Below the pieces are notes generated by a model that saw only the letters and a program-made list of their open reading frames with translations, was not told the origin of the DNA and made no database searches. Below are positions 37,748 through 48,264 of a stretch of 59,250 nucleotides of DNA, one piece after another. Numbering within the stretch: position 1 is the first letter of the stretch; every line of letters starts with the position of its first letter. The translations under genes and the position numbers were made by a program. This DNA comes from a virus: the IMG/VR virus record IMGVR_UViG_3300010885_034940, positions 1 through 59,250 of that record. The stretch is one strand, 5' to 3'.

Positions 37748-39423
37748 TGCCACAAGAAAGATATTCAATAGGTAGGGAAGGATTTATCTGGTTTATTGGT
37801 GTGGTTGAAAGCCGCAACGATCCAGATAAACTTGGGCGCGTTCGTGTGAGATGTTTTGGTTGGCATACTGATAACAAAGAAATGATCCCAACAGATTCTT
37901 TGCCTTGGGCATTCATAACACAGTCTCCAAACATTCCAGCTTCATATACTGCAAAAGAAGGAGATGTAGTTTTTGGATTTTTCCTTGATGCAGAATCTGC
38001 ACAAAATCCAGTTGTTGTTGGAGTTATCCCAGGAATTCCTGTTACAAAACCAGATTATACTAAAGGATTTAGTGATCCAAGAACATCATTCTCAGATCAA
38101 CCAACAACTGAACCATATCCGCTAAAATCTAAATTAGGCGAGCCAACATTATCTAGACTATCAAGAAATAAACCAACCAGCACAATAATAGAAAAACGTA
38201 GAAAAAATTTAAAGAAGGATATAAAAACTGCTAGAGGTATAACTTGGAATGAGCCAACGCCAACTTTTTCTCCTGTATACCCATTTAATTACGCTCATGA
38301 AACTGAATCTGGACATGCATTTGAAATGGATGATACTCCAGGAAATGAACGAGTCCAGTTAGCACATAAAACTGGGGCTTTTATTGAATTTGATGCTGAT
38401 GGGAATAGAATTGAAAAAGTAATAAAAGATAACTATACTGTTATAATGGGAAAAAACAATGTGTATGTTGGTGGTAGATGCGCCATAACTATTGAGGGCG
38501 ATTGTAACATGAAAGTTACAGGTAAATTTACATTGGAAGCCGCAGAAATAAATTTAAATGCTTCTGCTGGAACCTCCTCTGGTAAAGTAAATGTGAAAGG
38601 TGGTAAAATCAGTGTAGAGTCAGAAAATACAACAAACATCAAAGCAGGTAGTTCTGTTAAAGTTGGAACAGAAGGAGTACTCAGCCTATCTGGTGGAAGT
38701 ACAACTCTTGCAGGAGGAGATGTTTCTATACCCGCTGCAGCTGTAATGATACAAGAAGGATCTGCCACTGAACCAGAATCTGTAGAACTTGGGTTGGAAG
38801 AAGTATCCGTAACATCTAAAAAGATAGGAACTGAAAGTGAACTTTCATCCACACTAAAGGCTACTGTTTCTAAAGTTGGAGATGCTATTGAAACGATTAA
38901 AGACAAAATAGATTCAGCTACGGATACAGTAACTGGTGCTATTGGTAAAATCCAAGAAACAGTATCAAAGGAATTAGCACCAGTAACTGAATTTATAAGT
39001 AAGGTCACAGATATAATGAAAGATGCAGATAAACTATACAATCAGATATCTAATAAATTACAGCCTGTTGAGAAATTAATAGGTAAAGAAATATTCCCGA
39101 AAACAAATTTTATTACTAATGCACTCGGAGAACTTGATAAATTCTCAACAAAACTTGAGAAGATATATGACCCATTGATTGACTTAAATGACAGAGTTGT
39201 AGAATTAAACAACGAAATACACGATAAAATTGATAATATTGCAGAACCACTTAATGAATTAAATTATAGAATGCATCAACTCAATAGTACCTTTAACTTA
39301 TCTTCAACTGATAAACAGATACCAGATCTTAGCTCAAGACTATCAGAATCTCTACCAGCAGATACTGATATCTACGTTGACTATGAGACACTATATTCAC
39401 TAGAACAAATAGAGTTAGAATAA
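37747..39423 (+). CDS. 5: gp5-like spike without lysozyme domain
   Basis: The 558-aa protein has an OB-fold (FIWFIGVVESRNDPDKLGRV, RVRCFGWHT), then the spike start (HETESGHAFEMDDTPGNERV, KTGAFIEFDADGNR) and beta-helix repeats to about residue 340. A long helical C-terminal extension (about 370-530) is rich in amphipathic repeats. The T4 lysozyme insert is missing. The helical tail is unusual for gp5 and may bind the next two proteins. Confidence 0.85.
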   Translation: MPQERYSIGREGFIWFIGVVESRNDPDKLGRVRVRCFGWHTDNKEMIPTDSLPWAFITQSPNIPASYTAKEGDVVFGFFLDAESAQNPVVVGVIPGIPVTKPDYTKGFSDPRTSFSDQPTTEPYPLKSKLGEPTLSRLSRNKPTSTIIEKRRKNLKKDIKTARGITWNEPTPTFSPVYPFNYAHETESGHAFEMDDTPGNERVQLAHKTGAFIEFDADGNRIEKVIKDNYTVIMGKNNVYVGGRCAITIEGDCNMKVTGKFTLEAAEINLNASAGTSSGKVNVKGGKISVESENTTNIKAGSSVKVGTEGVLSLSGGSTTLAGGDVSIPAAAVMIQEGSATEPESVELGLEEVSVTSKKIGTESELSSTLKATVSKVGDAIETIKDKIDSATDTVTGAIGKIQETVSKELAPVTEFISKVTDIMKDADKLYNQISNKLQPVEKLIGKEIFPKTNFITNALGELDKFSTKLEKIYDPLIDLNDRVVELNNEIHDKIDNIAEPLNELNYRMHQLNSTFNLSSTDKQIPDLSSRLSESLPADTDIYVDYETLYSLEQIELE

Positions 39424-39908
39424 TGTCAGTAACAAAATCAGTAGTAAAGAAAATTTGTTTGAGCCTAATAGGTGGATCACCTCTAGCTCCAATTCCAACC
39501 ACAACGGTTATGGGAACAACAATTGTAACACAAGTTGGTGGGAAGGTTTTATCTTCATTAACTTCTGCTGCAAACGAAATTTCTTCAGCTGTCGGAACCT
39601 TATCAGCAATTACCGAAAATCCAATAGGTGGTCTTGTAGACGATATTAAAGGAACTATTGAGAATTATACAAAAAATAATTTTCAAGAACTTGATTCAGT
39701 ATTAAATGCAATAGCTACAGATCCTACTTTATCAACAGTCTATGGTGAGTTAAAAAAAGCAATGGGCGGTGGAGACGGAATTGGCGGATGCTTTTCTGAA
39801 CTGCAGAAATTTAAAGAGCATACAGATAGAATTTCAGGGGTAACAGTAGCCTCTGATAGCGATTTAAGTAAACCATTAACAAACCCACAAACTCCTGGTG
39901 GTAGATAA
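39423..39908 (+). CDS. baseplate-region protein of unknown function
   Basis: The 161-aa protein has a Gly/Thr/Val-rich N-terminus (SPLAPIPTTTVMGTTIVTQV) and a helical rest. It overlaps gp5 by 1 nt, where some phages carry the PAAR tip protein, but no PAAR motif is clear. Confidence 0.6.
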   Translation: MSVTKSVVKKICLSLIGGSPLAPIPTTTVMGTTIVTQVGGKVLSSLTSAANEISSAVGTLSAITENPIGGLVDDIKGTIENYTKNNFQELDSVLNAIATDPTLSTVYGELKKAMGGGDGIGGCFSELQKFKEHTDRISGVTVASDSDLSKPLTNPQTPGGR

Positions 39909-39911
39909 ATT

Positions 39912-40658
39912 ATGCCTGTTCAAGCTGATCTTTTCTATTTTGGATTAAATAACGGACCAAACGTGATCGCACAGTTCAGCAAATCAGAGTACAGATCAGC
40001 AAAAATAACAATACAAGCATCATCGAACGTCGAACATCAGTTATCAGACGTATATCTTATACATGATAATAAATTAGTTTATACAAGAGTAACTGATTTA
40101 ATTTATACAATAGATCCATTTGTTGATTTTACTGCAAATATAGACTCTAATAATGTATATCTTTCAGCCAATACTACCCTTGCAAATACAGATTTGGTGA
40201 TATATGCTACTTTATTTGACAACCCTGTTACATCCGCAGATAAAACAATTGATTTGGAGAAAATTCTAGAATCTACAACCTCAATGGCTTCTTTAATGCC
40301 AGATGATAAAACAGATTATGCTGCAAAACTAACGTCAAGTTTGGGTAAACAGGATGAAATTTATCTACTCAAGAGGAAAATAAACGAATCGTTTGCATAT
40401 ATGCAAACATCAGACTTTACCTCCCAAACCAGCGCATTTAAACAGGCTTATATAACCGATCTTACAAATAGTATAAATAATACCAGTAATACCTTAAACA
40501 ATAGCGTTCAGTCAGACGTACAAACTTTTTATGACGTAAGTAAAAAGATTGAATCTATGTCGACGCTGACTAATATTAATCTTGGATATAGCAACGTAAA
40601 TACTAAGGGATTATTAGATAAAATTCTAAGTTCGAATGGAAAGTCTTTATTCGGTTAA
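39912..40658 (+). CDS. baseplate-region structural protein
   Basis: The 248-aa protein has a beta-rich N-terminal half (ADLFYFGLNNGPNVIAQFSK) and a helical, Asn/Ser/Thr-rich C-terminal half. Its position between the spike and gp25 suggests a virion component. No family named. Confidence 0.6.
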   Translation: MPVQADLFYFGLNNGPNVIAQFSKSEYRSAKITIQASSNVEHQLSDVYLIHDNKLVYTRVTDLIYTIDPFVDFTANIDSNNVYLSANTTLANTDLVIYATLFDNPVTSADKTIDLEKILESTTSMASLMPDDKTDYAAKLTSSLGKQDEIYLLKRKINESFAYMQTSDFTSQTSAFKQAYITDLTNSINNTSNTLNNSVQSDVQTFYDVSKKIESMSTLTNINLGYSNVNTKGLLDKILSSNGKSLFG

Positions 40659-40662
40659 ATAA

Positions 40663-41055
40663 ATGGCATTAATAACAAGAACATATTCCGATTTAGACCT
40701 TGATTTTGGTAAACATCCCGTTACAGGTGATATTCTAAAGAAAAAAGATATATCAGCAGTGGCTGCATCTCTAATGAATCTATTCAATACCTCTAACTAT
40801 GAGAGGTTATTCCAGCCTGATATTGGATGCGATTTAAAAAGAATGTTATTCGAGCCAATAGACTCGACTTCTACTATTCTTATGCAAGATGTAATTAAAC
40901 AAACAGTTATTAATTTTGAACCAAGAGTTAAGTTGGAAGATGTTTCCGTCGAAGCTTTCTCAGAAAAAAATGGCTATAAAGTTTTTATTACATTCTATTA
41001 TGCAAATAACCCAGAACCAATAACAATAAGATTGTTTTTAGAGAGAATCAGGTAA
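40663..41055 (+). CDS. 25: gp25 baseplate wedge protein
   Basis: The 130-aa protein has the gp25 hallmark NYERLFQPDIGCDLKRMLFE, with the EPR-like FEPRVKLEDVSVEA. gp25 links sheath and wedges and is shared with type VI secretion systems (TssE). Confidence 0.92.
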   Translation: MALITRTYSDLDLDFGKHPVTGDILKKKDISAVAASLMNLFNTSNYERLFQPDIGCDLKRMLFEPIDSTSTILMQDVIKQTVINFEPRVKLEDVSVEAFSEKNGYKVFITFYYANNPEPITIRLFLERIR

Positions 41056-41056
41056 A

Positions 41057-43114
41057 ATGGCAGATACAGACTCAAAGCTGAAGGTAACAGAGTTAGATTT
41101 TAGTACAATTAAGTCTAACTTAAAAGCTTTTTTGAAAAGCCAGAGCGAGTTCTCTGACTATAACTTTGAAGGTTCTGGTATGTCTGTTCTTCTTGATGTT
41201 TTGGCATATAATACCCATTATATGGGATACTATATGAATATGGTTGCTAATGAAATGTTTATTGACACTGCCCTCACCAGAGCATCTGTTGTTTCACATG
41301 CTAAATTATTAGGTTACACTCCAAGGTCTAGAGTGGCATCTAAGGCAACCGTAAATGTCGCCTTTTCTGGTACAACTGCTGGGATAAGCACTCTAACTTT
41401 ATCTAGATTTAGCAGATTTATTGCTTCTGAAAAAGATGGTAAAAATTATATTTTTGTGAACCCTGAACAGAAGGTAGTTTCCCAAAATTCTACTGGTGTA
41501 TTTGAAATTAATGATTTAGAAATAAAAGAAGGTCAGCCACAAGGATACACCTTTGCATATGATCCACAAACAAACACAAAACAGTTATTTGAACTACCAG
41601 ATATAGGAATTGATACTTCCACACTATTAGTCCAAGTTCAGACTTCAGCACAAAATTCTAATAAAACAACATTTATTAGAGCTGAAGATGCGACAGAAGT
41701 TGAATCAGACAGTACTGTATTTTACATAGAAGAAAATAGAAATGGCAAGTATCAGATATACTTTGGTAATGATATTATCGGTAAGGGATTAGTCGGCGGT
41801 AACATAGTTATCGTTTCATACCTTGTCAGTTCTGGTTCTCCGCCAAACGGAATAACCTCATTCAAATTAGTAGATGAAATCGCTGGATATACGTCAACAA
41901 CAACAACCGTATCTGAATCAGCTTCTGGTGCCGAAGAAGAATCAATTGATAAAATCAAACTTGTCGCACCTAAATCTTTTATCTCTCAAAATAGAGCTGT
42001 AACAAAAAATGATTACATAAGTTTAATCAACAGAAAATACCCATATTTTAGTGCTGTTACAGTTTGGGGTGGAGAAGATAACGACCCACCAGTTTATGGT
42101 AAGGTATTCTTCTCAGTAAGACCAATAAGCAATTATCAAGTTACCGCAGCAGAAATTGATTATGTTGCAAATAAAGTAATTAAACCATACAGCATAGTAA
42201 TAGTAAAACCAGAATATGTTGCACCAGATTACAATTATTTAAATCTAGAAGTTAATGTAATTTATGATCCAACTAAAACAACAAAGACAGAAGGTCAAAT
42301 TAAATCTGCGGTTAGAGAAGCTGTAGTTAATTACGCAAGTACAAATTTAAACTCGTTTGATATAACATTTAAAAACTCTAAACTAATGCGCGAGATAGAT
42401 AATTCTGATCCTGCAATTGATAATAATGAGATAATTTTGACTCTAGAAAAGAGATTTAGACCAACTCTTAATAAGTCAAAAGACTATAGAATTGATTTTG
42501 GAATTCCATTAAGCCAAGGAACTGCAACAAGAAAAGTTGTTGGCGCGACTGGATTTAAATATTATGACTCTACTGGAGTCCTGAGAGATGCATTTATAGA
42601 AGAAGTACCACAGTCATATACAGGAATCACTGACGTAATAATTACCAATTCTGGTTCTGATTATACAGAAACACCAACACTAACTGTAGATGGAGATGGA
42701 AACGGTGCAGAACTTGAACCAGTAATTGTTAATGGGAAAATAACGAGAGTAAATGTTATCAAACCAGGTGTCGATTATACTTCTGCTTCTATAACTGTAA
42801 CAGGTGGAAATGGAACTGGGGCAATACTTTCTCCAACATTACAAGCAAAAACTGGTAATCTTAGAATTTACTATTTTGATAGCAATAAAATTAAAAGAAT
42901 TATTAATGAAGAAGCTGGGACGATTTATTATAATGATGGGTATATCGTACTATATTCATTTAATCCTAATCTGATATCAGATGCATATGGAACAATGGTA
43001 ATAAAAGCTAATCCAAAAAATGCAGTTTTTTCTACTACAAAAAATAAAATTATTGCAGTTGATACGTCAGATCCTAATTCAATTATTGTCAACGTAAGCG
43101 CGATTAGTAATTAA
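41057..43114 (+). CDS. 6: gp6 baseplate wedge protein
   Basis: The 685-aa protein has the gp6/J-like core: FEGSGMSVLLDVLAYNTHYM, YYMNMVANEMFIDTALTRAS, SHAKLLGYTPRSR. Later come LVAPKSFISQNRAVTKNDYI and NYQVTAAEIDYVANKVIKPY. A GxDYT-type beta module is inserted near residues 527-595. gp6 dimers form the inner baseplate ring. Confidence 0.9.
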   Translation: MADTDSKLKVTELDFSTIKSNLKAFLKSQSEFSDYNFEGSGMSVLLDVLAYNTHYMGYYMNMVANEMFIDTALTRASVVSHAKLLGYTPRSRVASKATVNVAFSGTTAGISTLTLSRFSRFIASEKDGKNYIFVNPEQKVVSQNSTGVFEINDLEIKEGQPQGYTFAYDPQTNTKQLFELPDIGIDTSTLLVQVQTSAQNSNKTTFIRAEDATEVESDSTVFYIEENRNGKYQIYFGNDIIGKGLVGGNIVIVSYLVSSGSPPNGITSFKLVDEIAGYTSTTTTVSESASGAEEESIDKIKLVAPKSFISQNRAVTKNDYISLINRKYPYFSAVTVWGGEDNDPPVYGKVFFSVRPISNYQVTAAEIDYVANKVIKPYSIVIVKPEYVAPDYNYLNLEVNVIYDPTKTTKTEGQIKSAVREAVVNYASTNLNSFDITFKNSKLMREIDNSDPAIDNNEIILTLEKRFRPTLNKSKDYRIDFGIPLSQGTATRKVVGATGFKYYDSTGVLRDAFIEEVPQSYTGITDVIITNSGSDYTETPTLTVDGDGNGAELEPVIVNGKITRVNVIKPGVDYTSASITVTGGNGTGAILSPTLQAKTGNLRIYYFDSNKIKRIINEEAGTIYYNDGYIVLYSFNPNLISDAYGTMVIKANPKNAVFSTTKNKIIAVDTSDPNSIIVNVSAISN

Positions 43115-43116
43115 CT

Positions 43117-46100
43117 ATGGCTTATACAGAAAAAACAATATCTGGATTAATTGAATCTCAGCTTCCAGATTTTATAAACGCAAAATATCAGGAAAGTGCC
43201 CCTTCCTTCAGAAGATTCATAGAATTATATTATACTTGGTTAGAAGATAGTACTGAGGGAAATACAGTCTATCATATTATGAACTCTGAGAAGTATCGTG
43301 ATATTGATGAGATAGAAGAATCATTTCTAACCTATTTTAAAAATGAACTACTTCCTTATTTCCCAGAAAGAACAGAACTAGAATTAGTAAAAATTCTAAA
43401 AGGTGCAAAAGAATTCTATCAGAAAAAAGGAACAGAAAATTCAATTGAATGGCTATTCAGAGTACTCTTCAATAAAGAAGCGATCATATCATATCCAAGA
43501 GATAATATATTACGCGCATCTGACGGTAAGTGGCAACTTCCAGTTGCTTTAAAGGTTAGTGATACACCATTTTTAATTCAATCTGCATCATCTACAAAAA
43601 ATTATTTTGCGCCAAGATCTTCTCCAACTGAATATTACTCTGGAAATACATATTCAACAGCAGTTGAATTCAGTAATAATATAAGAAAAAATTCAACAAT
43701 AATAGCGTTTACTTCATATAAAATATGGGTTAACAGTGCTATTAGTCCAGCGACACTAAAAACAAGATTAACAGATTATATAGCAAATAATGAATCAAGT
43801 ATTGTTTCTGATGCTGCTGGATCTCAATTTATATCAATTACGAATAGTAAGTTAGTCAGTGATAATTTTTCTGGTTATGGTGCATCAAATGTTTGTTTTC
43901 AAATCGTTGAGGCATTTTATAATCAATCAATTGATATTGAAAATAGCAAGATAATAACATTTAAAAATAAATTAACACCATTCACAATTGAATCTATTCT
44001 TCAATTAGGAACAGATCAGAGTTATGTAAAGGTTCAATTTGATGGTATAGAAGCATTTGAAATTGGTGATTTACAAAAAAATGGATTTATTTCTTCAAAT
44101 GCAATTTACGCATATTCCTCAACATCTACACAAACTATTCTGAATATTGATGGCGAAAATACTCCTTGTTATATTTTGTCTTTCGGTAAGGAAGAACTCG
44201 GTAATCCACTATTTACAGATAGTGCGAATAATACCACATTAGCAAATACATATTTTGGCGATAACAGATATTCTCTACAATATACTAAAAAATATTATTC
44301 TGGGAATGTCGCTAGTAAATTTACATCTGCTGCATCAGCTAATATTGCAACAATATCTTTTGCGTTTAAAGAAGAAAAATCAGTGCCACTTAAACTGCTT
44401 GAAAGAAGGCAAGTAGTTGGTGAAGTATCAAGAGCAAAAGCTGTTGTTGAGAAAGTTTTTACAAGAGTCGACGAGTATACAAAATCAAAATATTCAGAGA
44501 TCTTTCTATCAAATATAGAAGGAGAATTTGTTAATAATGAATTGATTGAAATTGAATACCAAGATGAAAATGGAAATGATAGCATCTTCACAGAAAGAAT
44601 ATTGGGATTTGTTGATGCTGTTATAGTTAATCCTAATAACAGGGGTCAAAAATATAAAGTCGGCGATCCTGCTGTAATTTATGGCGGATTTACTGCAGAA
44701 AACGGCGAGAAATCTGGAGCTGGATTTAAATTTGCTAAAGCTGAAGTTTCTGATACGACAAAGGGTGTTGTTAAATCTTTAACTCTAATTAAAGGTGGTT
44801 ATGGATATAGAAATCATCCAAATACATTAGTAACAGTAGTAAATGACCCATCAGACACAACTGGTTCTGGTGCTTTAGTTGAAGTTGGAACAGTTGATAC
44901 AGCAGCAAATATAACATTATTTTTGCCAACAGATACTATACAGCCATACGCTTCTGTCCTACTTAATCAAAATCCGTTCTCTCCAGCATTTCCAAATAAT
45001 GCATTGTCAAATATAAATTCTACATTGTTCTCTTGCTTTAGTTATACTGGAATTGATTTTTATCCAATTCAATCTCTAGTATTGAAAGCAGAAGGTCAAG
45101 GATATACAGCGCCACCAACATTAAGATTTGATACAGTATATCAAATCAATGGAACAACTAACGTCGAAATTAGTTCTCTTGGTTATATTGCAAATATAGA
45201 AATAATAACAGCTGGTAGTGGTTATGCTAATGGCGAAGTTTTATTGTTCAATGGTTTAAATGGTCCTGCAACTGGATATATCAATGTCTCTCCATCTGGT
45301 GCAATTACTTCTATAAATTTAACATCTAGAGGTTATGGATATACCACAATGCCAACTGTAACAGTCCAGACAACTTCTGGATTTGGTGCACAATTAAAAG
45401 CATATGGATTTAATGATGGTGCAATTGCAGCATTAACAGTTGATGAGATTGGAGAAATCAGATCGATTGCTATGAGCAATTATGGATTTGGATACGTTTC
45501 AAAACCAAATGTATCTCTAAAAGTTATGGATGTGTATGTCAATAATCTTTCGTTCACATTCTTAGCTGATAGTGAGTTAACAGTTTATCAAGGTACAGAT
45601 ATTGCAAATGCTACATTCTTTGCTAATGTTGATATTGGATATGTTTCTGAAATAAATCAAGTCGGTTTCAGCAATGCAACAATAAGATTGTTTAATTATA
45701 CTGGAGTTCTTAACACTTCTTCAGCATTGGTAATAACAGAAACAAATCAACACTTAAATCCAAGTCTTGGAAGGAAAATATATGGTAACGGATATGCCAA
45801 GGCTAATTTGATATTTGTAGACGGAACAGTTTCATATCCAGGATATTATTTAAATACAGATGGCTTCTTGAGTGCTGATAAGAAACTTCAAGATAAAAAT
45901 AAGTACCATAATTTCTCATATGTTCTTGAATCTTCTAAGCAGCTTAAAGAATATAAACAGACACTATTCAATATAGTACATCCTATAGGATCTGAACTAA
46001 TTGCACATAATAGATTGTCAGATGTATTTGATCAAAGAAATATAATATCCTATACAAATGCAATTTCAGTGTTGAGTAATACTGCAGCAATTAATTCTGG

Positions 46101-46632
46101 ACCTGAGTTTTTCCCGAATTATTATGTTGCTGGAGCTAATGCTAACTTGAATTTGAGTTCTGCAAATACATCTAAGTTGATTGCAAACGGAACAACTAAC
46201 TTCATAACACTTAGAGTAAATACATCAACTGCAGGAATAACATCAAACGATACAATTATAATTAATTATGACAACCCAGATAGAAGGATTGTAAGAACTG
46301 TGCTCAATACCCCATCTTCTACGATACTAAATATATCTCAGCCAATTATAATTTTCGGATACGGATATCTAAGCACCAATAATTCTACATATGTAACAAT
46401 ATCAGAAAATGTTGAGAGTAAGATTATTGCAAACGACAGAATAAGAATATTTGATAAGGCAGATTATGACGTTACAGGAAATGATAATCATGTTTATGTC
46501 AGAAAGGTAATAACAGTTACAAATAATTTGATTCAACTTGATAGTACGGTTCCTATTAGTAATACAAATTTGGGTTATTGTATCGATCCGCATCTATTAA
46601 ACGCTAAAATTAAGGTTGTGAGAGAAAAATAA
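43117..46632 (+). CDS. 7: gp7-like baseplate wedge protein with repeated beta modules
   Basis: The 1171-aa protein follows gp6 as in T4. Its conserved start includes FRRFIELYYTWLEDSTEGN and LKGAKEFYQKKGTENSIEWL. The middle holds several G-x-GY-x-x-x-P modules (GGYGYRNHPN, GQGYTAPPT, GSGYANGE, GYGYTTMPTVTV, GFGYVSKPNV). It probably forms the wedge backbone and an exposed surface. Confidence 0.75.
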   Translation: MAYTEKTISGLIESQLPDFINAKYQESAPSFRRFIELYYTWLEDSTEGNTVYHIMNSEKYRDIDEIEESFLTYFKNELLPYFPERTELELVKILKGAKEFYQKKGTENSIEWLFRVLFNKEAIISYPRDNILRASDGKWQLPVALKVSDTPFLIQSASSTKNYFAPRSSPTEYYSGNTYSTAVEFSNNIRKNSTIIAFTSYKIWVNSAISPATLKTRLTDYIANNESSIVSDAAGSQFISITNSKLVSDNFSGYGASNVCFQIVEAFYNQSIDIENSKIITFKNKLTPFTIESILQLGTDQSYVKVQFDGIEAFEIGDLQKNGFISSNAIYAYSSTSTQTILNIDGENTPCYILSFGKEELGNPLFTDSANNTTLANTYFGDNRYSLQYTKKYYSGNVASKFTSAASANIATISFAFKEEKSVPLKLLERRQVVGEVSRAKAVVEKVFTRVDEYTKSKYSEIFLSNIEGEFVNNELIEIEYQDENGNDSIFTERILGFVDAVIVNPNNRGQKYKVGDPAVIYGGFTAENGEKSGAGFKFAKAEVSDTTKGVVKSLTLIKGGYGYRNHPNTLVTVVNDPSDTTGSGALVEVGTVDTAANITLFLPTDTIQPYASVLLNQNPFSPAFPNNALSNINSTLFSCFSYTGIDFYPIQSLVLKAEGQGYTAPPTLRFDTVYQINGTTNVEISSLGYIANIEIITAGSGYANGEVLLFNGLNGPATGYINVSPSGAITSINLTSRGYGYTTMPTVTVQTTSGFGAQLKAYGFNDGAIAALTVDEIGEIRSIAMSNYGFGYVSKPNVSLKVMDVYVNNLSFTFLADSELTVYQGTDIANATFFANVDIGYVSEINQVGFSNATIRLFNYTGVLNTSSALVITETNQHLNPSLGRKIYGNGYAKANLIFVDGTVSYPGYYLNTDGFLSADKKLQDKNKYHNFSYVLESSKQLKEYKQTLFNIVHPIGSELIAHNRLSDVFDQRNIISYTNAISVLSNTAAINSGPEFFPNYYVAGANANLNLSSANTSKLIANGTTNFITLRVNTSTAGITSNDTIIINYDNPDRRIVRTVLNTPSSTILNISQPIIIFGYGYLSTNNSTYVTISENVESKIIANDRIRIFDKADYDVTGNDNHVYVRKVITVTNNLIQLDSTVPISNTNLGYCIDPHLLNAKIKVVREK

Positions 46633-48254
46633 TGCATGTTTATTCAAAAGCTACTACTTTAAACAGTGTGCTTCTTGCTAGAGCATACGAAGATGCTATC
46701 ACGAACTCTTCAGGAAACACCTATATTGGTTTAGGAAAGGTTTCTGAATGGACGAAACCAGAAGTAACAGATTCAGTTGAAAATTTAAATACTGTATTTC
46801 GTAATTTAATTTCTATAAAAAAAATAACATCATCTGATGTAAATTTAGTTATTCCAGACAATTTTTGGGTTGCTAATACTGTCTATAGTCAATTCGACAG
46901 TGATCAGGAAATGTATTCTCATGATAGCACTTCGTTGCTAACTGGAAGCATTGATTATGTTTCTGGAAGCAATAATATTACAGGAAATTTATCTTCAACC
47001 TTTTTTACAAATGAGTTAGTAGTTGGTGATATAATTGAATTTTCTGGGTTATCTTCCAATGAAACAAAAATTAGAAGAGAAATTGTTTATATTGGAAATA
47101 ATACCAATGCATTAATTAACACTTCAATTTCAGCATCATATTCAAATAGCGAATTTTCAAAAGTAACCTCAGTATATCCTAGATATGTTAAAAACTTTTA
47201 TGTGAGAAATTCATATGACCAAGTTTTTATTTGTTTATTCAATAACGGAAATTCGGAATCTTCTATTGAACCTATTTTAAGACCAGAAAATTTTAGTATT
47301 GGTAAACTTATTCAGGATAACTCAGATGGATATGTTTGGAGATATCTATTTACAATACCTTCTGGTCTCAAAGAAAAATTCTATTATACAGATAATGATG
47401 GCGTCAGATGGATTCCAGTAATAACAGATACGCTTGTATCTGCAAGTGCAATAGATGGTGCAATTGAAAACATTAGAATTCTAGATGGCGGTAGCGGTTA
47501 TAACTCAAATACACCAAGTTCTTCGGCAGATATCTTGTCAGTTTCTGGCGATGGAACAAATGCCTCTTTCTTTGCCAATGTGCAATCTTCTGCAGCTATT
47601 GACTCTACAACTATTGTACAGACACTGACAGCTAACTCGGGTTCTGGATATACATATGCAACAATAACTGCAACAGGTGGAACTGGCGCTAATTTGACCG
47701 CATTAATAAGTCCAACAGGTGGATTTGGATTAGATCCAGCTAAGGATCTAGGAGCAAAATTTCTTGGTTTAGCCGTTGAATTCTCTTCAACAGAATCAAA
47801 TACCCTTCCACTATCATCGACAGCAGGAAACGTCACATTTAGACAAATATCTGTAATAAGAAATCCACAGTATTCAAATGGAAATTATATAACTGCCACT
47901 GCAGTTGGACTGACGACTAATGTGGCAACTTCATATGGTTCTGCATCAGCAGCTGTTGGTCACTTGTTTATTCAAGATTCTGGGTTTACAGGAGATATTG
48001 TTGGTTACAATGGAGTTTATCCTGTATATTTCATACTAAATAATGTTAAGGGGACGTTTTCAAATACCATTAACAGTAGCTTTCAGACTAAACAAAACTC
48101 TGCATCTTCAGTCAATGGGGTCGGAACTGGACTAAGTATCCAGTCATCGCCTGGAATAAAACGATCTGGTGATATACTATACGTTGAAAATGTTGATACT
48201 GTAACAAGAGATTCAAATCAATATGAACAGATTAAATTGGTTCTAAAGTTTTAG
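46632..48254 (+). CDS. 8: gp8-like baseplate wedge protein
   Basis: The 540-aa protein has FRNLISIKKITSSDVNLVIP, VYPRYVKNFYVRNSYDQVFI and DGYVWRYLFTIPSGLKEKFY, the gp8 core. Two GSGY-type modules (GGSGYNSNTP and GSGYTYATITATGG) are inserted at about 280-360. It overlaps gp7 by 1 nt. Confidence 0.82.
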   Translation: MHVYSKATTLNSVLLARAYEDAITNSSGNTYIGLGKVSEWTKPEVTDSVENLNTVFRNLISIKKITSSDVNLVIPDNFWVANTVYSQFDSDQEMYSHDSTSLLTGSIDYVSGSNNITGNLSSTFFTNELVVGDIIEFSGLSSNETKIRREIVYIGNNTNALINTSISASYSNSEFSKVTSVYPRYVKNFYVRNSYDQVFICLFNNGNSESSIEPILRPENFSIGKLIQDNSDGYVWRYLFTIPSGLKEKFYYTDNDGVRWIPVITDTLVSASAIDGAIENIRILDGGSGYNSNTPSSSADILSVSGDGTNASFFANVQSSAAIDSTTIVQTLTANSGSGYTYATITATGGTGANLTALISPTGGFGLDPAKDLGAKFLGLAVEFSSTESNTLPLSSTAGNVTFRQISVIRNPQYSNGNYITATAVGLTTNVATSYGSASAAVGHLFIQDSGFTGDIVGYNGVYPVYFILNNVKGTFSNTINSSFQTKQNSASSVNGVGTGLSIQSSPGIKRSGDILYVENVDTVTRDSNQYEQIKLVLKF

Positions 48255-48264
48255 GTAAAAATAC

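Noticed and set aside
38433-39041. Minus-strand 202-aa Ser/Val-rich frame opposite gp5
   Set aside because: It is a shadow of the repetitive Ser/Thr/Val-rich gp5 beta-helix.
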